Shown here in pieces: positions 46,576-58,590 of a stretch of DNA of 64,000 nucleotides. Each line of letters opens with the position of its first letter. Position 1 is the stretch's first letter. The DNA lies in the NCBI GenBank assembly GCA_002914805.1, contig JXTB01000193.1, forward strand, positions 236,505 to 300,504, in the 5' to 3' direction. The translations under genes and the position numbers were made by a program. Under the pieces are notes generated by a model, which saw only the letters and a list, made by a program, of their open reading frames with translations, did not search any database and was not told where the DNA came from. Source of the DNA: Parasponia andersonii. Lineage: Eukaryota; Streptophyta; Magnoliopsida; Rosales; Cannabaceae.

Positions 46576-47207
46576 GTAAGTGTACTTTGAAATTTGTGAG
46601 AATAAGAAAGCCACATAAGTGAGTGATTGATTAGCAGTTTTTTTTTTTTTTTTAAAAATAATATCTGGGTTTTCTTTGTTTTGCTATTATTGTTGGGTTA
46701 GAGGGTTCGTATGATATAAGGTTAAGCTCTGTTTGATCTTGGTTGAAAGCGTAATGGTCCCCGCACTTCTTTTTATGCTTTTATATGTTCTTTTGGTGTA
46801 TTTTGTGGTTTTGCTGCCCCAGTTTCACTGGGTTGTTCCTTTTGTATTTATTTGGGTTCTTATTAAGCTATTTATTTGTGCAACTAATTTTTATTCGTTA
46901 TTCGTTTTAGTAATTTTTTTTTGGATTATACCACTTTAGAGGCAAATAATGAATTTAACCAATCCGGCGAAAATTGCCCCAAGCACCACACATTCAAATT
47001 AGCAATTAGTGAAATAAGCGAATGGGGAATCGCGGTTTGTTAGCAAATCGCCACTACCTGCCCCGATTATGTTGTTGTTAGGATTAGGGGGGGAGGGGGT
47101 TTTTTGTTTTCTTGATTTTAATGAAGAATTGGCTTTTTCACTTTTGTGGATAATTGTGCGATGGCAATGATCTTATTTGGTGTTTTATGTTGCAATGGGT
47201 AACTCAG
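46576..47207 (+). other. Leader intron of the CPL4-like gene
   Basis: GAAGAAT is followed by GTAAGTG, a strong donor, and AACTCAG directly precedes the start codon, a good acceptor. The 632-base stretch is T-rich, as plant introns are. If real, the intron ends at the base before the ATG. This is inferred from the motifs only. Confidence 0.55.
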
Positions 47208-50200
47208 ATGAGTCTTGTGACTGATTCTCCCGTCGACTCATCCAGTAGCGACGACTTTGCTTCGTTTCTTGATGCAGCGCTTGAGTCTAATTCTTCAGGG
47301 TCGTCACCAGAAGGAGAAGCAGAGGAGGAGGAGGAGGAGGAGGCGGAGGAGGCGGATGACGACAAAGTTGAAGACAATAGGTGCTGTTCAAGTTGTTTTG
47401 TTTTTGTATTTCAGGGTGATATTGATACAATTTCATCCAGGGTTTAAAATTTTGACTTACGAGGTTTTGAGGAATTCTACCTTTACACACATGTCATCAA
47501 TTGGATGCATTTGACCCTGGTTTTTTGATTAAATTTGTTGGAGGGAAAATTGGTTGATTAGAGAGCCCGTTTAGCCTACTTCACTTTTGTCTAATGTTGT
47601 GATTTTGAAATGAGGATTTAGTTCTGGGCTCATGTATCTGCAATGATGTACGATAACATATGGAATTAGCTTATGAAGATGCTTATATTGCATTCTTGTT
47701 TTCTTTATTGAAAATGTTTTCCATCTGTCTTCCCTTCTTTACTTTTATTTGCAACTTGCATTTAGGGTGAAAAGGAGCAAAGTGGAGATATTGGAGGAAG
47801 TCGTAGAGGAAGCTTGTGGGTCAACTTTGCAAGGATCTCTAGAACAGAAGTTAGGTAATTTTTCTTATGTCCCTGCTAGTCTTGGATTTATTACATGCAT
47901 CTTATCCATTGCTGCACTTCTTAATGTCTTCATATTGCATCTTATTAAATTGATCTACTTTGATGTGGCAACAACTCCTTGTTGGCGTTTTTGATGCACG
48001 GCCTTCTAGGTGTGGATACTTCTGAACCTAATAAAAATAAATGATTCATTGTGAATGAACAGCCACCTTAATTATTAATTACTCTTTGGGTACCTCTTGT
48101 TTATTATTACTTTATTATATTTTTTAAAGGCAAAGAGTAGAAAGTTACTAGATTTGTCTCCACTGATCATGATTCATGGAAGTCACATTACTTTGTGCCA
48201 GAGGAATCGGCAAAGAAGGATGCATGTACTCATCCTGGTTCTTTTGGAGATATGTGTATTCTTTGTGGTCAGAGATTGGAGGTGGAGTCTGGCGTGACTT
48301 TTGGTTACATTCACAAGGTATTCCTTCTTTGAAATAACTAGTTGGTGGCATGAATAACTTCTAAGTTAATAAATTTGAAAGTGTTAGTTGTCAGTAATTT
48401 GGTTTTGCTGAGACTCCTGGGTGTTTCCATACAAGCACGGCTGTACCAATGTTTTTCTGAGTTGCATTAGTACATTTTAAAAATTCAAGAGAGAAGTTTG
48501 GTGGCAGGGACTAACCAGCTTTGTTACTGTAGTGCTTCGTTCTGCCCTATGATAATAGGAACTGATGAGGTGAGGGCAAACCATGATTTATATTTGGCAG
48601 GGATTAAGGCTTCATAATGATGAAATTGTTCGACTGCGAAGCACAGACATGAAGAACTTATTACGCCATAAAAAGCTCTACTTGGTTCTTGATCTTGACC
48701 ACACGCTTCTAAATTCTACTCAACTTGTGCATTTGACATCGGAGGAGGAATATTTAAAGACCCAAGCAGCTCCTTTTCAAGGTATGTATCTATTGGATTT
48801 ATGTGAGCTTTCTTTTGAAGTGACAGTACGATTCACGTCTCATATTGCTAGCTCAAAAATATTTGCTTTCTTAGTAGAGTTTGCATTGACTTGATGAGAT
48901 ATCAAGCTTAAATTACATTTTGTTTGCTGCTAACATAGAGTTGGGTAAGCTAATATGATTTAAATAAGTGGGTTGGGATCTTATTTATTGGGTTCAAATT
49001 AGTTTTAGTATAGCCCACAACTTGGGCAAAACAAGTTAAGAAAAACCTCAGGACTGATGAAACTCTGAGTCTCGTTGGTTATTAGTTACTCCAGCAACTC
49101 TAGCCTACATCTCCTTCGGACTCATGTTCCACATCAGCTAGCTAGCATCAAATATCGAGAACTCTTTAGAAGATCCTACTAGTGATGATAATATGGATGA
49201 TGACTATTAAATGCCATCTCATTTTTCTACTAGTCTAGGCTTCTAAATTTTGTTCATTTAGCATTTGTGTTAGTCTGACTTTTATGTTTATCAACTCAAA
49301 GTTTTAAGTTTAAGTTGTGATGTGTGTGTGTTCGCGCTTGTTTGTTGTGTTTTTTTTGTTTTTTTAAAATAAACTTAAGACCTAATTTGATGTTTATGAA
49401 ATTATTATGCAGATCAATTTGCTAAAATTATAATTTTTTTTTTTTAAGTTTCTTTATTGTTTAAATATGAAGCATATGCCTTAGTACGCCTTGCCAAGGA
49501 AATGCAAACGCTTCAGTGCCTAAAACTATGTTTGAAAACCTTGCTTGGACATTCATGATTAGGCAATAATTACTCTTTTCAAGTTGAGTAGAGTGTTAAT
49601 TCTTGTTTGATGGGCTGAAGTTGATTTATGGTTTCGGAGTATTTTTCCCTTTAATGGTTAGATGTCTCCGAAGGAAGCCTCTTCATGTTGGAGGCTATGC
49701 ATATGATGACCAAGTTAAGACCATTTGTCCGTAGTTTTTTAAGGGAAGCACACAATTTGTTTGAGTTATACATCTATACAATGGGAGACCGTCCCTATGC
49801 ATTGGCAATGGCAAAGCTGCTTGATCCTAGAAGAGAGTATTTTGGTGATAGAATAATATCAAGGGACGATGGGACGGTTAAGCATCAAAAGGGTCTTGAT
49901 GTGGTGCTGGGCCAAGAAAGTGCTGTTTTGATCCTTGATGATACAGAAAATGTAAGTACTCAAGGTGTGGATGATGTGGAATATGGAGTCCATAACATTA
50001 ATTTGTGGAAAAAGGGGTGTATGGACACTCATTACAAGGCCTACGTTTTATTAATGAACATTGCTATAATTGTTTCAGGCATGGACAAAGCATAAGGACA
50101 ATTTAATTCTGATGGAAAGATATCATTTCTTCAGATCAAGTTGTCATCAATTCGGATTCAATTGTAGGTCATTTTCTGAGTTGAAGAGTGATGAAAGTGA

Positions 50201-51365
50201 GGCTGAAGGAGCTCTTGCGACAGTGCTCCAAGTTCTTAAGCAAGTGCACAGTATGTTCTTTGATGTAGGTCCCGTGTTCCTGTTGCTCTGTTGACATAAA
50301 CTGTTTATTGCTTGTTGTCTCTTAATTTATTACGGGAAATCCTTTTTGTAGGAACCTGGGAATGATCCTATTGACAGAGATGTGAGGCAGGTAAATATCT
50401 TTCTGTATGCTAGCGACTCTTGACCACTCTCTTCCTTGTCTCTATTTTTTCAAGTCTCACATTTGTTGTTCTGGTCACTTTTATTAGACCAAGAACGACA
50501 GGTCAAATGTCGTGGCATTTATGCTCACAAAATTGCTTTGCCACCATGACCACCTGAATTTGTACATCCTTTAACTTGTGGATTTAGAAAATAGTCAAAC
50601 ACATCTAAACATATTAAGCTTGTAGTTCTTTTATGATTAGAGCTTCTGTTAAAAAATAATTACCATAGCACAACTTTCGAAAAAAAAAGATTATTATTAT
50701 TTTCTTTTTGTTACTTTTTCACTTTTGGTGTGAAAGTTCACCACGCATTTGAAGTGCCTTCTGGATCCGGTATACTTTATCTCACATATTCTGCATATTA
50801 AGTACATTATGATGCATCATTGGTGAGAAAATTATATACACAATGAATCCCGTAAAGCAATTATAGATTTTAAATAGATCTGAATTACCATCTGTCATCA
50901 TTAGTCACCTTTAATCGTTGCATGTCCCAGCTGCCCTGTCTCGTTTTTCATGTTTTGACCCAACTTGACTTTCACATTAGAGATCAGCAACACCGAGTCC
51001 AATGTGAAGATTTGGACTAATATGTGTAGTTTTCTCTACATGATCCTGTACAGGTGTTGAAAACTCTTCGGAAGGAAGTCTTAAATGGATGTAAAATTGT
51101 TTTTAGCCGTGTTTTCCCAACCAAATTCCAGGCTGATAATCACCCTCTCTGGAAGATTGCAGACCAGTTGGGTGCCTCTTGTTCAACTGAACTTGATCCT
51201 TCAGTGACTCATGTGGTCTCAACAGATGCCGGAACAGAGAAGTCGCGTTGGGCTGTGAAAGAGAAGAAGTTTCTGGTTAATCCAAAATGGATTGAAGCCA
51301 CAAATTATATGTGGCAAAAGAAACCTGAAGAGAATTTTTCTGTTGACCAAGTGAAAAACCAATGA
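47208..51365 (+). CDS. CPL4: RNA polymerase II CTD phosphatase, CPL4/FCP1-like, 8 exons
   Basis: Exons read: 47208-47380, 47766-47854, 48145-48317, 48601-48781, 49662-49951, 50079-50264, 50352-50390, 51054-51365; total 1443 bases, 480 residues, in frame. CPL4 removes phosphate from the heptad tail of RNA polymerase II in the nucleus. The protein starts MSLVTDSPVDSSSSDDFASF with an acidic E/D-rich stretch. A CxxxPGSFGDMCILCGQ segment precedes the FCP1 domain. The catalytic DLDHT at 176-180 uses an aspartate nucleophile; TKLRPFV, YIYTMGDR, FGDRIISRDD and LDDTEN follow. The C-terminus (about 378-480) is a BRCT domain with IVFSRVFP, GASCSTELDPSVTHVV and NPKWIEA. An in-frame ATG 18 codons upstream was not used, because the family begins at MS. 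The acceptor of exon 3 is placed at 48144, since an earlier AG would run into a stop. The Arabidopsis protein is, from memory, near 440 residues. Confidence 0.93.
47315..47370 (+). repeat. GAG-rich codon run in CPL4 exon 1
   Basis: A GAGGAGGAGGAGG run encodes a tract of glutamates at about residues 38-46. It is the source of a proline-rich minus-strand frame that is not a gene. Such runs vary in length between alleles. Confidence 0.75.
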
Positions 51366-53036
51366 CAAATTTTTTAATTGCTGCTAACCTTCTGTGGCGA
51401 CTAGTTTTGGCAGTCTGGAGGTCGTACTGTTGCACTCGATATAAATTGGATCTTTTACGGTCTTTTTAATCGGTGGTTCCATTTGACTATAGAATAAGTA
51501 TTTAGTGTCATTGTAAATGTTGGTTGTTCACTGGGATAGGGCTCTTTTTCCATATAGTTTCAAAGCTGGAACATATAGATTTTATATTACACAGCATCTT
51601 TAGTAACCGATACATTACATCTACACATATGGCTGTCTCCTTTTTGGGGGGTTTTGGTAGCTCTTCTTTCATGTTCATTTTGCTTTTTAATTCCTTTTGT
51701 TTTATATCATTATTCAAGTGTTACTAGGTCGCAGAGTGATGCTAAAGGATTATATTAAAAGAGGAATGGGGGCGACTTTAGTCAGGTTCTATAGCAAGCT
51801 AGAACCTGCTAGTCAAAATTGCTGGTTCATTAATCTCTTGTTTATAGGCAGCATATTTAGTAGGCAATCTAAGCAAAAGTAGGTGTTCCTTTGTAGTAGA
51901 AATTATTTCATAACCAGAATCATGAGCTCTAAAAAGCTTCCATGACCGGTGCAACAGTTCTGTGGAGATAAGATAAGGCAGCATTTGAAAGGTCTAATTT
52001 TGATTATGCCGAGTTTTATATATTTGGCCCAATAGTCCTAAATATGCCACCCAGATAAGCACAAAGAGCAGCCAAGGAAAGATGACATTCATTGTATGCT
52101 AGGAAGTCCATTTCGGTTCAAGATGTTGTGACTACGTCAATGAGGCACACAAACCACTCTTGGTAATAAGACCATCGTCATAACAAAGACAGCGAAATTT
52201 TTTTCGATATGTTAGGGACAATGCTAGGAAGCAAAATGAAAAGAAAGAAAGCTAGACTCCATGCCAACTTGCTGAGCTTTCTTATCTGAAGATACCAGTA
52301 GTCTAATCTAGTTCCAAAATAAGAGGGGCCACAATTTCACATCTCCAAAAAATGTAAACCTCCCCAACTCCAACGAAATCCCTTCTTTTGCCTTTTGCAT
52401 TAGATTTTATTTTTTCTCTGACAGCATTGGATTGATTGATTATTTTGTGGTAAAGTTTGGCTATAGAAGTGAAATAAAAATTTTTGAGTTAGGCAGCCTA
52501 ACTTTTTCTATATTGTCCTAAGCTGAAGAAGACTTAAAACCAATAGTTTGAGAGGTGAATGGTCGTTTAACTTTAGCTGGCATACATAGCTACTTGGATT
52601 TTGGTTTTGGTTTTGAGCAATGCGAAAGAACTTGCACATGAAAATGTCTTTTTAAGGGTATCTTTCAATCAGCTCAATATAGGACAACAAAAGAGGTTTT
52701 GATCAAAATAAGGCAGCAAAAGAGACATTCATGGATTACCACAGCGAAAAATATATGGACGTTCATAAAGGGCTGCCTTTCAAGAATTTTTTAGGACGAA
52801 ATGCTCCATGTGGTTTCCCCTAGTATGGGCCACATAGAAGAAAATGACGGTACAGTTTATTTTGGCACGAGTCGAGCTAGAGAGACAATTTATGGGCTTG
52901 AATATGAATATACTTTGGAAATAAGCAAAATGTGTACCTAATTTTACCAAACTAGTGAATGGAAATAAAACCTTTGGTTCTGTTTAAGATAAATTTAACA
53001 TTGAAGACTGGAGGAATTATTTTGAGGTAAAAACTA
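51366..53036. other. CPL4 3' UTR and intergenic DNA
   Basis: The first 350 bases are probably 3' UTR. The rest has moderately mixed composition and no open frame beyond about 70 codons; I recognised no exon, RNA or element end. Confidence 0.45.
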
Positions 53037-53766
53037 TATGCCAGTTTGGTAGAGATGTAGCTTTTAAGGAAAACACTTTTAGGTGTACTGAAGGAAAAAT
53101 CTGCTGCAGCGTAAAATATCAGAGTGTTTGATAAACTGTAATTTTAAAATACTGTGACTTGAAAAAATTGTATTAAAGTATTGGTAAACTGTATAATTGA
53201 ATTATTGTGAAAATATAAAATGGTTAAAATAAACATCATTATACAATTATCCATATTTATAGAAAGAACTTATTGATATTTTTGACAATTATGCATATTT
53301 GTACATATTAAAGATATTAATAATTTTTTTTTAAAAAATTGATATGAAAATAAACTTAATTAAATTAATTACTAAATTAGATTTATTTTATTTTACTTTA
53401 TTTTCGTCTAAATTTAAATTTTTTATAAAGAATCAATTTGGTTACTTCAAAATAATTAATATGAAGAGTATTTCAGTCAATTATGATTTAAATATATTAA
53501 TACTTCTAAAAAAAAATTGATATGAAAATAAATTCAATTAAATGTGTGGCATTTTTACTTTTATGTTAGGGTAAATTAGTTATTATGATTTATTCATTAA
53601 AAGATAGTGTAGATTCTTGCATAATTTAAAAACTAAAGCTGTCTGATTATAGTTTTGTATTGAATAATCTGATTTTTCAGATTTTTACCAAATACCTTTT
53701 AGTTTACAGATTGTTCAAAAAGTATTTTTAGCTTATCAAGAAGTTAAACTAAACTGCCCTATATAG
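53037..53766. mobile_element. MITE-like element of about 720 bases
   Basis: The left end GCCAGTTTGGTAGAGATGTAGC, then TTTGATAAACTGTAA, faces a right end that reads, reversed, GGCAGTTTAGTTTAACTTCT, then AACAATCTGTAAAC. The opening GCCAGTTTGGT is a common MITE start in plants. CTATAT lies directly outside the left end and within two bases of the right end, a possible target duplication. The interior is very AT-rich and non-coding. Confidence 0.45.
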
Positions 53767-53954
53767 TTACTAAACTAGCCCTATATAGTTCTCTCTCTAT
53801 TCTTATCTTATTTTTTTATTTTTGTTTTTTTTCTTTTGTTTTTTTTTACCATCTTACCCCTATATAAACTGGCTTCCCTAAGGGTACTAAGTTGGGCCAA
53901 AGGTGGTCTTAGAACAATTGAGCAGTTCTTTCAAAATCCAGGCTCAAAATACCA

Positions 53955-54262
53955 AAAATTGAAAAATCCTAAATGGGCCAAACTTTTTTGAAAAATCCTG
54001 GATTGATTTAGAAATATACCACTTTTAAAACTTTTTTTTAGAAAAAATGACCATAAAATATTTAGACAAATACCAATTTTTCTTCCAAATTAGCATTTTT
54101 TTTAATGATAATCGAGGATCTCACTTGGCCGGTTACTTCAAATATCTCTTTAATTAATAAAAAATGATATTTTTCTAAGTATTTTCAAAAGTGATATTAT
54201 TCTGATTAAAATCCGGGATTTTTCAAACAATTTCAAAATCCGAGAATTTTTTATTTTTTTTC
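53955..54262. mobile_element. Foldback element related to the one at 41250
   Basis: The left arm TTGAAAAATCCTAAATGGGC, then TTTTTTGAAAAATCCTGGAT and TGATTTAGAAATATACCACT, is mirrored by a right arm that reads, reversed, AAAAATTCTCGGATTTTGAA, then TTTGAAAAATCCCGGATTTT. The interior TTTCTTCCAAATTAGCATTT matches TTTCTTCAAAATTAATATTT of element 2. It is a second copy of one family, with about 60-base arms. Confidence 0.7.
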
Positions 54263-57200
54263 AACAAAATTATTATAAAAAATAAAATTTCCTCATTAGG
54301 TATTTATAAGAAATGGGATTTTTTTTAAGATTAATTAAAATGGCCGTTTTTTTACACCTATTTACTAAATGTCAGTTTTACAATTTTATTTTGATTAATG
54401 ATTATTTTTAGTTGACCTATTTTTTATAAAAATAAATCAATTTTAAAATAATAAATTAATAAATTTGTTGTACTTAAGATGAGAAACGGACCTTTTTATT
54501 AGTGTTTGAAAAATGGCTATTTTGAAAATATGATCCAAAATTCGGCCATTTGGTTAAAAAGCTCCAATAAAAATTTCAGCCCAAAATCCAGGAAGCTGAA
54601 GCCTTCAAAAATACACAGCCCAGGCCGGACTTTTCTTATCCTTATTTTTGCTGACTATATTAAATCCTCTTTTTTACACGTCGTTTTTATAAATGTCCCT
54701 TTTCCATTCGATAATCAAATAGGCGAGTAAATCAGTTTTTACATTTCCGATCTATATCCTTATTACCTTTTATACTGAGTTTTGAAATACAAACATTTGT
54801 CTTAAAGTGGCCTAAATTCTGCCATTCTGTTAAAGTCCCCTTTATATTTGGTTTCTCTAGACATCTAATCCTGAAACTATAAAATAAATTCAGCATCAAT
54901 ACGTGGCATTTAATTAATCATGGGATAGTGACAATTCGATATTTCCGGGAGATCATAGTTACTCTGGTCAATTATGCTGATGCACGTGATTATGAATAAG
55001 GATGTCTTTAATTCTAACATTGAACATGCACGTGGAGCTTTTTAATGATCTTTAATTTTGGTATATATATAGCATTATTGAGCTTGCATGAGTGGCCAAT
55101 ATTTGATAGCTTATCCTCAAGCAGAAGACAAGCTGCATACACAATTATTTGTGAGGTGATCCATTGTGTACAAATTGACAAATTCTCACTATGTACCCAC
55201 TTGTCGTTCATAGAATTTTCACACATTTATTGTTATATCATGTATTTGTAATATGGGGTCTAAATATATCAAATACAAGTATTCCTCATTTTTGCTTGGA
55301 CAACTTGGTTTCTAATTATATTACCCCTGTGATGTCCTGATTGGTACTTGTTAAACATCTCAAAATCAAAGAAGAAAGAACCAAAATGGTCAAAGATCAA
55401 AATTATATATTAAATATTCCTAGTAATATGGAAAGCTAGACAGGTGTTTGAAATATATATTATTTGAATAGATTATATGCCAAGGGTGTGTATGAAGCTT
55501 GGAGAGTGTAGTTGAATGGTTGTTAGAAGTCACAATAGCATGCATGTTCAAGAAAATTTAGGTAATAACGTGATCTCATCCCAAAATTCTATTTTTATTT
55601 TTGTGATTATTTGGGAGTTTTTGTTATTAGATTTTGATATAATTTGCACAAATGTACCAATTGGGCTAGAGCTGCTGGCTGAGTCATGCTTTTGGGGTCT
55701 AATTATTACCTACATTTTTTTTCGATCTGCACCTGAGTATGTGACAGATGATCATCAGAAATCAAGGTAAACAGGGAAAAAAAAAAAAAAACGACTCCAT
55801 TATTGAGGTGTTAATGATATCCTACTTTAGATTTGGTCAAAATTCATGTGCTTAATTTGTTATCAACAAATAGGCTGGTTTCAGCATTTATATAGCATTC
55901 TCTTTTATACATCGTGGTAAATTGTCTAATGCCAAAGTATAATTAATACTACAATGCATAAAGAATCGGATGTTATGTTTTGTGCATTGATATAAATGGA
56001 CAAATTCGATATTGAGTGTTTTCTTGCGCTTATATTAGTAGTCGACAAAAATACAGGAGAAACTAATTTTGAGCCTAATTTCAACTATGATAGCTAGTAC
56101 TACCTTGAAGATATTATTCTAGATTCTAGATCTAGTTCATGATATAAGTTAAAATTCAAGCTGTCGAAGAGCCAAAATAAATGATAATTACAGTAATTAG
56201 TATCGTATATATAGTCAGAGTTATGTATATACAGTATATACACGTATAAGACAAAGAGCAAAACCAAAATGGTGACGTTTGAGATCTATTATCTGGTTCA
56301 TAATATGCTTTCTTTGATCCATTCATTCATAATCTGTGGCTAATATATTTCTTATAATTGTTTTTAAAAATTGGTTTATTTTGTTTTTAATTGCGTCTAA
56401 AACAGGTTGCTTTCTGAGCGTGACCCTGCAAAGTAGTAAGTACTGCTGTTTAATCTAAGTTGGTGGAATAAACAATGTTTCTTAGGCATTTAATTACATT
56501 TTCTTGCAACCCTTAACCCGTTTTCCAAGTGTTGGTTTAAACCGTTATTTTATATCTCTTGAACAATATAGATATGATAAGCAACTAAAAAAAATTAATC
56601 GTCGGTTGCTTTTGAAGGGTACTGTTTAGATCATAATTTGTAGTTGGATTACACATAACGAGCCTATATATTACTCAAGTTGCAACGATCGATCGATGCT
56701 ATTGTGCGAGAGGCTGGTTTTGTGTACCAAATAAATATTAAACCTGATATTTATAAATCTAAAAGTTTACAATATAGAAGGATGAAAAACCATATTCCTC
56801 TTTCGTATATCGTTAGATTATTAAAGGACTTGACTTCATAATTGTCCTATGTTCTTCTTGATTTTTATTTTATTTCTTATATAATTTCTATTGTTGGAAC
56901 TGCTAATAGAAATGTCGGATCATATTAAAATCTATGTAAATATAGAAAAAAAAATGATATAACATTACGTACCCTACCCCATTATTTTACTATTATTAGT
57001 GGGCCAGCACATCATAGTTATTTTGAACAAATTTCTAGCGGACGCACTGAACATATATGACGTGTATTAATCATGTAAAGATAAAATCATACGACGTTGT
57101 ATGTTTGCTTTATATACATCCGCTATATACATTATAATATGTGTGTGCATGTATATATTTATTTTTTTAATAAAATATCTAGGTGCAGAAATTAATTTAT

Positions 57201-57570
57201 ATATATATATAGTGTTGTACGATATTGTTTCTCGGATAAAATTAAATAGGCAATAAATTAGCACTGAATATTGTTATTATTGATTATGCCAAGTCAAAAC
57301 GGACGGATACTAAATTTGTTTGTATAGATTTCTTAACTAAATTCGATATAAATTTAATTTTTTTTTTAAAACATCGATGTAGATTCAGCATTACGATCCA
57401 ACTACTTGACATAATTATTTAGCCCTTTAGTAGTATTAACTATTCACTACATAATAAAACGTATGGTACTGTTATAATTAGCTCATAATTAATAATTTAG
57501 GCAGGCTTACCTTGTTGCGCAGTGATCATAAGAAAACCTTGATCAACCTCTCCAGTAAACGGTGTACAAT
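54263..57570. other. Long AT-rich intergenic stretch
   Basis: No complete gene was recognised. A possible pair of splice-compatible exons lies at about 55630-55767 and 56406-56435 (see findings). Short AT microsatellites occur near 57195-57210 and 57610-57630. Confidence 0.4.
55630..56435 (+). other. Possible last exons of a small membrane protein (weak)
   Basis: An open stretch up to 55767 encodes GLELLAESCFWGLIITYIFF, a likely membrane span, then RSAPEYVTDDHQKS. It ends TCAAG followed by GTAAAC, a donor. At 56405 a T-rich tract ends ACAG, followed by GTTGCTTTCTGAGCGTGACC and a TAG, so the join would read HQKSRLLSERDPAK and stop. No family was recognised and no convincing first exon was found. 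It may be chance or a gene relic. Confidence 0.2.
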
Positions 57571-57639
57571 CTAATAGCATGAGTTGTTGATTCATTCAAC
57601 CTTACATTATGGATATATATGTATATATATGCCCAACAA

Positions 57640-58590
57640 GTTGCCAAAGGTGTTACCGCCGCGACGGAACATTGACCCCAAGATAGACCTGGAGCCGGGT
57701 GTAAGGCCACCAGCATGTGCCCCATATCGGATGGTGCCAATAGAGTTGGGGGAGTTGCGGAAGCAACTAAACGAACTGCTGAATTAATGCAGGTTACTTG
57801 CAACCTTCGAAGGCACCCTATGGCGTGCCTGTCTTGTTCCAAAAGAAATAGGATGGGTCCCTTCAAATGTGCGTGGATTATAGAGCGCCGAATAAGGTTA
57901 CGATCAAGAACAAATATCCTGTCCTGAATGTGGCTGATTTATTCGATCGATTGTCAATGGCAAATTACTTCACCAAACTAGACCTACGGTTGGGTTACTG
58001 GTAAGTACACATCGCTTAGGGAGATAAGGCAAAACAGCATGCATGACTGTATGGGTCCTATGAATTCCTTATAATGCCCTTTGGATTGACAAACGCCACT
58101 GTCACATTCTGTAATCTTATGAATGATGTGTTGTACGAGTATTTAGATCACTTTGTGGTGGTGTATCTAGATAACATTGTTGTATATAGTGAATCTTTGG
58201 AGGAGCATATACAACACTTGAGGAAGGTTTTCTCTACGCTGAGGGAAAACTAACTGTTTTTTAAGAAAAAAAGTATGAGTTTCGTCAAACTGAGATCATG
58301 TTTCTCGGGTATCGAGTAAGCAAAGGAGAAATCTGTATGGATGAGAGAAAGATCCAAGCCATTGTAGAATGGCTGACCCCTACGAAAGTCACTGAGTTGC
58401 GGTCGTTCCTTGGATTGGCGAACTACTATAGATGCTTCATCGAGGGATACTCGAAGAAGGTCAGTCCACTCACTAATTTGTGGCGAAAGGATTAGAAATG
58501 GGAATGGACAAGTGGTTGCTAGTGAGCCTTTGAGAAGGTAAAGGAAGCAGTAACATCCGAACCTGTGTTGCGGTTGCCGGATTTTGGATT
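57640..58590 (+). pseudogene. Reverse transcriptase of the second Gypsy element
   Basis: Motifs in order: LPPRRNIDPKIDLEPG, then KAPYGVPVLFQKK wording, NKYPVLNVADLFDRL, FTKLDLRLGYW, MPFGLTNATVTF, a YLDNIVVYSESLEEH catalytic block (family YLDDIVVYS), and [20 protein letters not shown] leading towards RNase H. The nested insertion follows directly after LRLPDF. Confidence 0.88.
58586..58590. repeat. Left 5-base target duplication of the nested LTR
   Basis: GGATT directly before TGTTGG; identical GGATT at 60388-60392 directly after CCAACA. Confidence 0.8.

Noticed and set aside
47287-47490. Proline-rich minus-strand frame
   Set aside because: It is the reverse of the GAG repeat that encodes the acidic stretch of CPL4.
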